NCBI GenBank assembly: GCA_900551245.1 | Contig: URVC01000048.1 | Location: 1-35,624 of the forward strand | From: an uncultured bacterium | GTDB lineage: Bacteria > Verrucomicrobiota > Lentisphaeria > Victivallales > Victivallaceae | Reading direction: 5' to 3' | DNA: 35,624 nt | Shown: one piece after another, positions 16,381 to 23,118 of the stretch | Numbering within the stretch: position 1 is the stretch's first letter | Layout of the letters: every line of letters begins with the position of its first letter | Program-made: the position numbers and the translations under genes | The notes under the pieces: generated by a model | Databases searched by the model: none | Told to the model about the DNA's origin: nothing | Seen by the model: the letters and a program-made list of their open reading frames with translations, nothing else

Positions 16381-17721
16381 TTAAATGATTTTAATACCCA
16401 TCCATTTCGCGAAAAGCTTGAGTTCGGCGGTCACGTCGCCGTGGATCAGCGCATAGTGGTGCTCGACTCCTTCGTCGATAATCGTCTCGATCAGGTCGGA
16501 GACCTTTTCGTCGAATTTGACCTGAAGCGGCGTACCGCGCAGCAGCTGCTCCGTCTCCAGCGCGGTACCGGCGGCCATGAAGAGCCGGTAGCCGCCGTCG
16601 CGGTCCTCGCCGATGCGCATCAATGTCACCCGGCCCGGCTTGAGCGGGAACTCGCAGCTCACCCCCTTGACGCCGCCGCCGTCGATGATCGAATGCTTGC
16701 AGAAGCGCGGTTCGCAGCCGCTCCGGCAGAGGCTCGGCGCCGCCGCGCCGCAGTGCCAGACCACGCCGGTGTTCGCCTTCTCGTCGAAGCTGATGAGGTC
16801 GCAGAAGAAGGGCTTCTCGCCCGGCACCAGCAACGAACCGAGCTTCATCGTCACGGTGCCGATCATGTCTCCTTCACAGCCGGTGACGAATCCGGCCTCG
16901 TTCAGCAGTCCGATCAGCGCGCAGACGCCGATGCCGTAGATGTCGCTGAACTCCGGCCAGCAACGGATGGCGAAGGCGTCCAGACGGTACTTCTCCGCGG
17001 TTTCGACGAACGCCTGAAAGAGCGCCTTGAGCCGCCGCCGCTCCTCGTCGGAGATGTCGAACGAACGGATGGGATCGGCCACCGGCGCGCACGGTTCGGC
17101 GCTGTCGGCGAAAATCTTCCGCGCCTTCTCCACCACTTCGAGCATGGTCAGCTTCTCGGTGGAGATGCCGAAGGTGTCGAGCAGCTGAAGTTCATCGTAG
17201 TTGCTCGCGTAGAAGCCGGGGACCCGTCCGCCGACCGAGCCGATGCGCAGATTGCGCAACCCCTTGACCGCGGCGACGACGCGCAGTTTGCGGCCGATCG
17301 CTTCGACCGCCTCCGGCCCTTCGCCGTAGACGAAGGTGTAGGGCAGACGCATCTTCCAGAGCGCGTGGGCGTTGCAGTTGGTGCCGCAGAAGCTGTTCTT
17401 CTGGATGCGGCCGCCGTCCCACGGCGGTTCCGGTTCGGACCAGAAGATCACCGGCACGCCGAGCCGTCTCGCGGCGGCAGGCACCACCGCGCCGAGCGCG
17501 AAACTCAGGAAGTGGACGATCACCGCGTCGACTCTCTCCTGTTCAAACTTCGCGATGGAGGAGTTCGCCTCCTCTTCCGTGACGATGATCCGCCCCTCTT
17601 CGACGATTTCGGCGTCGAGCTTCGAGAACATCCCGATCACCTCGGCGCGGCGGATCTCCTGTTTTCCATTGACCCAGCTGCCCTTGACGAGCGGCAGGTA
17701 CCCGACCTTCAACTGTTCCAT
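16381..17721 (-). CDS. L-fucose/L-arabinose isomerase family protein
   Basis: 446 aa. The N-terminal two-thirds follow the FucI/AraA-like fold (COG2407 style): VDAVIVHFLSFALGA, a GTNCNAHALWK segment, YASNYDELQLLDTFGI, then FAIRCWPEFSD and CEGDMIGTVTMKLGS, whose acidic residues resemble the Mn2+ site. The C-terminal part carries HCGAAAPSL and a late HHYALIHGD segment as in fucose isomerase C-terminal domains. It would interconvert an aldose and ketose. Candidates are L-fucose, D-arabinose or another deoxy or modified sugar. The downstream FGGY kinase order and 2-nt spacing fit isomerase-kinase teamwork. The exact substrate is open. Confidence 0.82.
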   Translation of the reverse strand: MEQLKVGYLPLVKGSWVNGKQEIRRAEVIGMFSKLDAEIVEEGRIIVTEEEANSSIAKFEQERVDAVIVHFLSFALGAVVPAAARRLGVPVIFWSEPEPPWDGGRIQKNSFCGTNCNAHALWKMRLPYTFVYGEGPEAVEAIGRKLRVVAAVKGLRNLRIGSVGGRVPGFYASNYDELQLLDTFGISTEKLTMLEVVEKARKIFADSAEPCAPVADPIRSFDISDEERRRLKALFQAFVETAEKYRLDAFAIRCWPEFSDIYGIGVCALIGLLNEAGFVTGCEGDMIGTVTMKLGSLLVPGEKPFFCDLISFDEKANTGVVWHCGAAAPSLCRSGCEPRFCKHSIIDGGGVKGVSCEFPLKPGRVTLMRIGEDRDGGYRLFMAAGTALETEQLLRGTPLQVKFDEKVSDLIETIIDEGVEHHYALIHGDVTAELKLFAKWMGIKII

Positions 17722-17723
17722 GG

Positions 17724-19235
17724 TTATTTCATTCCTCTGTAAATCGGCGCCAGTGCGTCATGTACGGCGCGATAGGTTTCGAAACGTTCTGCATACTTCG
17801 CGCTCAGCGCCGGGTCCGGTTCAATCCGGCGGGAGATGGCGAGACAGGCGCGGACCGCGCTCCGGCAGTCGGGATAGATTCCGACGCCGGTCCCGGCCAG
17901 CAGTGCGGTGCCGAAGCTGGCGTCGCCCGGCGAAGGCAGTTCGACCGGCACGTTCATCACGTTGCAGACGATCTCGCTCCAGATCCGGCTGCGCGCCCCG
18001 CCGCCGATGAGAAAAATCCGCTTCATCGGCAGTTCGAGTTCGTCGATCAGCCGCCGGCAGTCGCGCAGGCTGAACGCCACCCCTTCGAGCAGCGCCCGGA
18101 GCATGTCGCCGCGGCTGCTCCCCATCCCGAGCCCGATGAAACTGCCGCGCAGGCTCGAATCCCAGTAGGGACAGCGCTCCCCCTGCAGATAGGGGTGGAA
18201 GAAAATTCCGTTCGCCCCGGCCGGACTCGCTTCGGCCAGGCGGTCCATCAGTTCGAAGCTCTTGATGCCCAGCTTCTCCGCCTGGATCTTCTCCGCCTCG
18301 CAGAAGAGGTCGCGGAACCAGCGCTGACAGACCGCCGCCGCGTTGGTCGCCGAAACCGTGTACCACATGCCCGGCACGATGTGCGAATAGGTGAGCGTCT
18401 GCGGGTGCGGATGCGCTTCGGAGGTCATCACATTGACGTTCCCGGCGGTGGCCAGCTTGACGATCGCGTCGCCCGGCTCGATCGCTCCGGCGCCGTAATC
18501 TTCGGCGGCGGAGTCGGAACTGCCGCAGATCACCGGAGTTCCGGCCGGAATCCCGGTCCGTCCGGCGGCCTCGGCGGTCACTTCACCGACCCGGTCGACC
18601 GGATTGACCAGTTGCGGCAGAACCTCGACGGAGATACCGGCCAGCGCCGCCAGCTCCTCCGACCAGGCGCGCTTCTTCATGTCGTAGAAGAGCGTTCCCT
18701 GCGCCTCGATGTGGTCGGTCACGGCGACGCCGGTCACCAGATAGCGGACGTAATCCTTGACGAAGAGAATGTGCCGGGTCCGGCGCAGCACCTCCGGCTC
18801 ATGCTTCGAAAGCCAGCGCAGTTGCGGCAACGTCCAGGTCGGCGTCGGATGCTGGTAGGCGGTCGCATAGATGCGTTCGCCATACTCCGCTTCCAGCTCG
18901 GCACATTCGGCGGTGCTGCGCTGGTCGGTCCACATGATGGTGCGACGGAGCGGCTTCATCGCGCCGTCGAGCAGCACCGCGTTGTGGGTGCTGCCGTCGA
19001 AGGCGAGCGCGGCGATCCGGCCGAAGTCCACGCCGGAAGCGCGGACCCGGGCGAGCGCGGCGCACATCGCCTCATACCAGTCGCCGGGCTCCTGTTCCGC
19101 CCAGCCGGGGTGTTCGTACCAGGTCCGGTACTCGACCGAACTTTCGCCGGCCAGATGACCGGCGGTGTCGATCAGGGTGACTTTGCACCCCCCGGAGCCG
19201 AAATCGACTCCGAGCAGCAGGTCGCGGGCACTCAT
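17724..19235 (-). CDS. FGGY-family carbohydrate kinase (xylulokinase-like)
   Basis: 503 aa, normal for XylB/FucK/RhaB-type kinases. The N-terminal ATPase fold begins LLLGVDFGSGGCKVTLID; AALAFDGSTHNAVLLD and IMWTDQRSTAECAEL are the usual sugar-site region, and GDAIVKLATAGNVNV follows. The C-terminal half has the FGGY signature region GDMLRALLEGVAFSLRDC and the nucleotide site FLIGGGARSRIWSEIVCNVMNVPV. It should phosphorylate a ketose, probably the product of the adjacent isomerase, to give an aldolase or pentose-phosphate substrate. The gene sits 2 nt before the isomerase gene and 4 nt after iolB. Confidence 0.9.
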   Translation of the reverse strand: MSARDLLLGVDFGSGGCKVTLIDTAGHLAGESSVEYRTWYEHPGWAEQEPGDWYEAMCAALARVRASGVDFGRIAALAFDGSTHNAVLLDGAMKPLRRTIMWTDQRSTAECAELEAEYGERIYATAYQHPTPTWTLPQLRWLSKHEPEVLRRTRHILFVKDYVRYLVTGVAVTDHIEAQGTLFYDMKKRAWSEELAALAGISVEVLPQLVNPVDRVGEVTAEAAGRTGIPAGTPVICGSSDSAAEDYGAGAIEPGDAIVKLATAGNVNVMTSEAHPHPQTLTYSHIVPGMWYTVSATNAAAVCQRWFRDLFCEAEKIQAEKLGIKSFELMDRLAEASPAGANGIFFHPYLQGERCPYWDSSLRGSFIGLGMGSSRGDMLRALLEGVAFSLRDCRRLIDELELPMKRIFLIGGGARSRIWSEIVCNVMNVPVELPSPGDASFGTALLAGTGVGIYPDCRSAVRACLAISRRIEPDPALSAKYAERFETYRAVHDALAPIYRGMK

Positions 19236-19239
19236 CGCG

Positions 19240-20040
19240 TCACTTCACCCAGGCGTGGGCGGGGTCCTTCGAGGAGATCAGCCCCCGATTGACCGCGCCG
19301 GTCATGGTCCAGAGATAGTACATCTGATAGCCGGGCGCGCCACAGAGCGGATGGTACCCTTCGGCGATCGCGACGGTGTCGTAGTTCTTGACGGTGTAGG
19401 TCTCGTCAATCCGCCCGTCCGGCGTGTAGACCTTCTGGATGCCGAAGCCCTGCGGCGGATCGAAGAGGTAGAAGTAGGTCTCCTCCATGTCGATCTCGTC
19501 GGGCAGATTGTCGATGTCGTGGCGGTGCGGCGGATATCCCGACCAGTTGCCGGAGGGGATCAGCCCTTCGCCGATGTAGAAGTGTTCCGAATCGAAGGTC
19601 TCGTCGAGCATCACGGTCGCCTGCCGGGTGAAGTTGTCCCGCCCGATGGAGAAGGTGCGGGTCATCTCCGGCGTGATGACGGTCGGGCGCGCGGTGTCGC
19701 GGCTCGCCGGCGACGTGTTGACCGCGATCTCCACATCGGTGAGCGCGGTGACGGTGTACTTCGTGTTGCGCGGCAGATAGACCGTGTACGGCTTGCCGTC
19801 GAAGACGTTCTTCCGGCCGCCGACTTCGGCGAAATCGAAGCCATCGCCGGTGACCCGGCATTTCCCGCCGAGGAGCACCAGCGCCACCTCGAACGAACCG
19901 GTGTCGCTCTGGCGGCTCTCGCCGGCGCGCAACACGAGCAATCCGAATCCGGTCAGTTTCATGTTGTACTCGCCGACGTCGAAGATCCGGTTGAATCCGG
20001 GTTTCGCGGGACAGTGGATCAAGAGATTCTGTGTGTTCAT
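19240..20040 (-). CDS. iolB: 5-deoxy-glucuronate isomerase (IolB family)
   Basis: 266 aa, close to the usual IolB length. The bicupin fold shows the metal-binding cluster SGYPPHRHD, MEETYFYLF and EGYHPLCGAPGYQMYYLW, with His, His, Glu and His in the expected places, and the family-typical QGFGIQKVYTPDGRIDETY. IolB isomerises 5-deoxy-D-glucuronate to 2-deoxy-5-keto-D-gluconate in inositol breakdown. The operon lacks IolG, IolE and IolD (dehydrogenase, dehydratase, ring hydrolase), so either these lie elsewhere or this protein serves a different uronate-like substrate, as its distant relative KduI does. It lies 6 nt after the PfkB kinase gene. Confidence 0.85.
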   Translation of the reverse strand: MNTQNLLIHCPAKPGFNRIFDVGEYNMKLTGFGLLVLRAGESRQSDTGSFEVALVLLGGKCRVTGDGFDFAEVGGRKNVFDGKPYTVYLPRNTKYTVTALTDVEIAVNTSPASRDTARPTVITPEMTRTFSIGRDNFTRQATVMLDETFDSEHFYIGEGLIPSGNWSGYPPHRHDIDNLPDEIDMEETYFYLFDPPQGFGIQKVYTPDGRIDETYTVKNYDTVAIAEGYHPLCGAPGYQMYYLWTMTGAVNRGLISSKDPAHAWVK

Positions 20041-20046
20041 GCTGCG

Positions 20047-20961
20047 TTACTCCTGTTCTTTGAGAAAGGTTTCGACCTGTTCGAGCGTCGGCAGTCCGGC
20101 GCGGGCGCCGAGCTTGCCGCATTTGATCGCCGCGACCGCCGAAGCGAACCGCGCGCACACTGCAATATCCTGCGTCTGCAGATATCGGAAGGCGAATCCG
20201 GCGTGGAAGGAGTCCCCCGCCCCCGTGGTGTCGACCACCGGAGCCGGGAAGATCGGGAACCGGCGGATCTCCCCGTTGTCGTAGAAGATCGAGCCGCCCG
20301 CCCCCAGCGTGATGCCGGTCACCTTCGCCTGATATTTCGCCAGTTTCAGCAGGGCCCGGTCGAGATCCTGTTCGCCGGTGAAGGTCCGGGCGAAATACTC
20401 CGAGGCGATCAGCAGATCGGCCAGCTCGACCAGCTGTTCGACGCCGGGGCGGATGGTCCCCGCGTCGAAGTTGAACAGCACGCCGTTCTCCTTCGCGCAC
20501 TTCGCCGCCGCCAGCGCCGCCTCAGGGTGATGGCCGTCGAGGTGGAGCATCTTCGCTCCGGCGATCACATCGTATGGCACCTCCTCCGCGGTGAGCAGCC
20601 GCAGGCCGTTGTGGGTCCACGCCACACTGCGCTTGCCGTCGGAGTCGATCCAGCAGTAGGCCATCGGCGAACCGCACCCCTCCCGCACCGGAATCCGTGA
20701 CGTATCGATTCCTTCGCGGGCCAGATCGGCGAGAATCCGCTTCCCGCCGTCGTCGTTGCCGACGCTGGTCACGAACATCGTCCGCAGTCCGAGCCGCGCC
20801 GCCGCCACCGCCGCATCCGCCGCCGGACCGCCCCCCTGAATCTGATGTTCGATGATCTCCACCTTGTGATCGATCGGAATCTGCGGGACCCGGCACAGGT
20901 AGTCGTTGCTGCAGTACCCCATCGCAACGAATTCCACCGGAGCATTCGTTTTCTGGTTCAT
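20047..20961 (-). CDS. PfkB-family carbohydrate kinase
   Basis: 304 aa. The N-terminal PfkB motif region IQGGGPAADAAVAAARLG and the C-terminal signature VDTTGAGDSFHAGFAF (with the catalytic Asp in GAGDSF) are clear. The N-terminus EFVAMGYCSNDYL resembles ribokinase/sulfofructose-kinase-like branches more than classical IolC. It would phosphorylate a ketose or keto-acid before aldol cleavage; with IolB next door, 2-deoxy-5-ketogluconate is one candidate. It is the first gene of the operon, with a good promoter about 40 nt upstream and an AGGA ribosome-binding site 9 nt before the ATG. Confidence 0.9.
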   Translation of the reverse strand: MNQKTNAPVEFVAMGYCSNDYLCRVPQIPIDHKVEIIEHQIQGGGPAADAAVAAARLGLRTMFVTSVGNDDGGKRILADLAREGIDTSRIPVREGCGSPMAYCWIDSDGKRSVAWTHNGLRLLTAEEVPYDVIAGAKMLHLDGHHPEAALAAAKCAKENGVLFNFDAGTIRPGVEQLVELADLLIASEYFARTFTGEQDLDRALLKLAKYQAKVTGITLGAGGSIFYDNGEIRRFPIFPAPVVDTTGAGDSFHAGFAFRYLQTQDIAVCARFASAVAAIKCGKLGARAGLPTLEQVETFLKEQE

Positions 20962-21005
20962 TTTGCTCTTTCCTGAATCAATGGATTTCTTCCGTCTTCT
21001 CTGAT

Positions 21006-21033
21006 AGTATACTCCGGTTCAATCCAAATGCAA
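21006..21033 (-). promoter_or_regulatory. Promoter of the seven-gene catabolic operon
   Basis: On the - strand, TTGCAT (21028-21033), a 16-nt spacer, then TATACT (21006-21011). Transcription would start near 20998, leaving a leader of about 37 nt before the PfkB gene. This is one of the best sigma-70-like sites in the window. Confidence 0.7.
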
Positions 21034-21074
21034 GAGCCTCTTTTGATGATTATATGAGAAATATTGATGGTAAA

Positions 21075-21101
21075 ATGATAAACTTTTGAGAAATTTATCA
21101 T
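21075..21101. promoter_or_regulatory. AT-rich inverted repeat upstream of the catabolic operon promoter
   Basis: ATGATAAA (21075-21082) and TTTATCAT (21094-21101) form a perfect 8-bp inverted repeat with an 11-nt spacer. It lies about 42-68 bp upstream of the -35 element in a strikingly AT-rich stretch. Candidate activator or repressor site; no regulator gene is adjacent. Confidence 0.4.
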
Positions 21102-21107
21102 ATGGAA

Positions 21108-21137
21108 GACAAAAAGACCGCCCGGGAAACGGGGCGG
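21108..21137 (-). terminator. Intrinsic terminator of the kinase/ABC-F operon
   Basis: CCGCCC (21118-21123) pairs with GGGCGG (21132-21137) around an 8-nt loop. On the - strand it is followed by TCTTTTTGTC. It lies 7 nt past the ABC-F stop codon. Confidence 0.75.
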
Positions 21138-21144
21138 CGGAAAT

Positions 21145-23118
21145 TCAACCCTGATGGATTTCGGCGTTTTTGCGGCGGACCTCTTCGAGCGCCTCGGCGG
21201 CGCTCTCCCAGGCGGTCTCGGTCGCGGCGATGTCGGCCTGGACCTGCGAAAGCTCGCGGTTGACCCCGGAGAAATCGATCCTGCCGCCGCCGGAGAGCTG
21301 TTCGAGCAGTTCACTGCGCCGCTTTTCCAGCGCCTCGAGTTTCTCCTCCAGCGCGGCGACCTCGTTTTCGGCGCGCTTCCGTTCGGCGGCGAGCGCTTCG
21401 CGGGCCTGGGCGCGGGCGCGGCGGCGGTTGCGGGCGAGATCGGGGGAGCCGTTCATCAGCCCGGAGCCGGTCTCCGGCGAGGTGGTGACTCCGGCGGCGC
21501 GCAGTTCCGCGGACTTCTCCAGATAGTAGTCGTAGTTGCCGAAGTACTTCCGGATGCCCGGCGGCTCCATCGCGATGATGCCGGTCGCGGTGTTGCGGAC
21601 GAATTCGATGTCGTGGCTGACGATGCAGACCGTGCCGGAGTAGTTCCGGATCGCCTCCTGCAGGAGTTCGCGCGCGGCGATGTCGAGGTGGGTGGTCGGC
21701 TCGTCGAGCACGAGGAAGTTCGGCGGATTGACGAAAATCCGGGCGAAGAGCAGCCGGATTTTCTCGCCGCCGGAAAGCACGCCGCAGGTCTTGGAGGCGG
21801 CTTCTCCGGAGAAGCCGAACGAGCCGAGCACATTCATCAGCCCGGCGGTGCTGGCGCCCGCGGGCAGATTGCCGCGCACCACATCGTAGACGGTCTGCTC
21901 CGGCACCAGGAGATCGGCGAACTCCTGCGCCTGATAGCCGATGACGCTGTGGTGGCCGAGCACCACCCGCCCGGAGGTCGGCTTCAACTTGCCGACCAGG
22001 AGTTTGAGCAGCGTGGTCTTGCCCATGCCGTTGTAGCCGATGAAGGCGAGCTTGTCCCCCGCGTTGACGGTGAGGTTGACATGCTCGAGCACCGGCCGGC
22101 CGGGAACGTAGCTGAAACAGAGATCTTCGAGCCGGGCCGCTTCGACGCCGCCGGGCGGCGGCTCCGGAAACCGGATTGCGCCGTGGTAGTTGAGGTCATC
22201 GGGCAGTTCGATCTCCTCCATCTTGTCCAGCGCCTTCTGCCAGCTCTTGGCCTGCGCCGCCTTCGAACTCTTGGCGCGGAAGCGGTCGATCACCCGTTCG
22301 AGATGTTCGCGTTTGCGGTCGGAGTTGCGCTTGGCCGCCTCCAGCGACCGGCGGCGGTTCTCCCGTTCGGCGCGGTAGTAGTCGTAATCCCCGGCGTAAC
22401 GGGTCACCTGCCCGGAGTTGACCTCCAGCGTCAGGTTGGTGAGCTTGCGCAGCAGGAACCGGTCGTGCGAAATCAGCAGCAACGTGCCGGGGAAAGACTT
22501 CAGAAACCGGCAGAGCCACTCCACCGCCGGGATGTCGAGGTAGTTGGAGGGCTCGTCGAGCATCAGAATGTCCGGCCGCGAAATCAGCACGCGCGCCAGC
22601 GCCGCGCGCATCCGCCAGCCGCCGGAGAAGGAGCGGAGCGGTTTGGCGAAGTCTGCCTCGCGAAACCCGAGGTTGCTGAGCGCCTCCTCCGCCTCCGATT
22701 TCAGCCGGTAGGCGCCGAGATGTTCGATCTGCGACTGCAGTCGGCCGTGGCGGGCGAGCAGCGCGTCGAGCCGGTCGTTGTCCTCGACCCCGTCGTGGAG
22801 CTGCTGTTCGAGCCGGAGCAGCTCCTCATGCATGGTGCGGAGCTCCGGAATCGCATCGGCGGTGAACTCCACCAGCGGGCGTTCAACCTCGTCCTCCGGC
22901 AGATGCTGGCGCAGGATGCCGAGCCGGAGATCCTTCGGCAATGAGACCGTGCCGCGGTCCGGCGGGACCTCGCCGGTGATGATGCCGAACAACGTACTTT
23001 TGCCGGCCCCGTTCGGACCGACGACGCCGACCCGGTCGCCCGGATTGATTCGAAATGACACGCCGCCGAGAATCGTCTCTCCGGCGTAGGTCTTGACCAC
23101 ATCCTTGAAATCGATCAT
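21145..23118 (-). CDS. ABC-F family ATPase (EttA/Uup/YdiF-like)
   Basis: 657 aa from the ATG at 23118, which overlaps the kinase stop codon (ATGA) and gives the normal N-terminus (MIDFKDVVKTYAGETILGGV). There are two ABC domains without transmembrane segments. Domain 1 has Walker A GPNGAGKST (34-42), signature FSGGWRMRAALA and LMLDEPSNYLD. Domain 2 has GYNGMGKTT, LSGGEKIRLLFA and LVLDEPTTHLD. They are joined by the charged interdomain linker of ABC-F proteins and followed by a C-terminal coiled coil (about residues 560-655), as in Uup/YdiF. Such proteins act at the ribosome during translation or confer antibiotic protection. Its 4-nt overlap with a membrane kinase gene is unusual and suggests coordinated dosage, though it may simply be a housekeeping gene at the operon end. 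Confidence 0.93.
   Translation of the reverse strand: MIDFKDVVKTYAGETILGGVSFRINPGDRVGVVGPNGAGKSTLFGIITGEVPPDRGTVSLPKDLRLGILRQHLPEDEVERPLVEFTADAIPELRTMHEELLRLEQQLHDGVEDNDRLDALLARHGRLQSQIEHLGAYRLKSEAEEALSNLGFREADFAKPLRSFSGGWRMRAALARVLISRPDILMLDEPSNYLDIPAVEWLCRFLKSFPGTLLLISHDRFLLRKLTNLTLEVNSGQVTRYAGDYDYYRAERENRRRSLEAAKRNSDRKREHLERVIDRFRAKSSKAAQAKSWQKALDKMEEIELPDDLNYHGAIRFPEPPPGGVEAARLEDLCFSYVPGRPVLEHVNLTVNAGDKLAFIGYNGMGKTTLLKLLVGKLKPTSGRVVLGHHSVIGYQAQEFADLLVPEQTVYDVVRGNLPAGASTAGLMNVLGSFGFSGEAASKTCGVLSGGEKIRLLFARIFVNPPNFLVLDEPTTHLDIAARELLQEAIRNYSGTVCIVSHDIEFVRNTATGIIAMEPPGIRKYFGNYDYYLEKSAELRAAGVTTSPETGSGLMNGSPDLARNRRRARAQAREALAAERKRAENEVAALEEKLEALEKRRSELLEQLSGGGRIDFSGVNRELSQVQADIAATETAWESAAEALEEVRRKNAEIHQG

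Noticed and set aside
13041..20961. Sulfoquinovose degradation operon
   Set aside because: The PfkB, isomerase and aldolase could fit a sulfo-glycolytic route, but there is no sulfoquinovosidase, sulfolactaldehyde enzyme or sulfonate exporter, and IolB, the FGGY kinase and the FAD oxidase are not explained.
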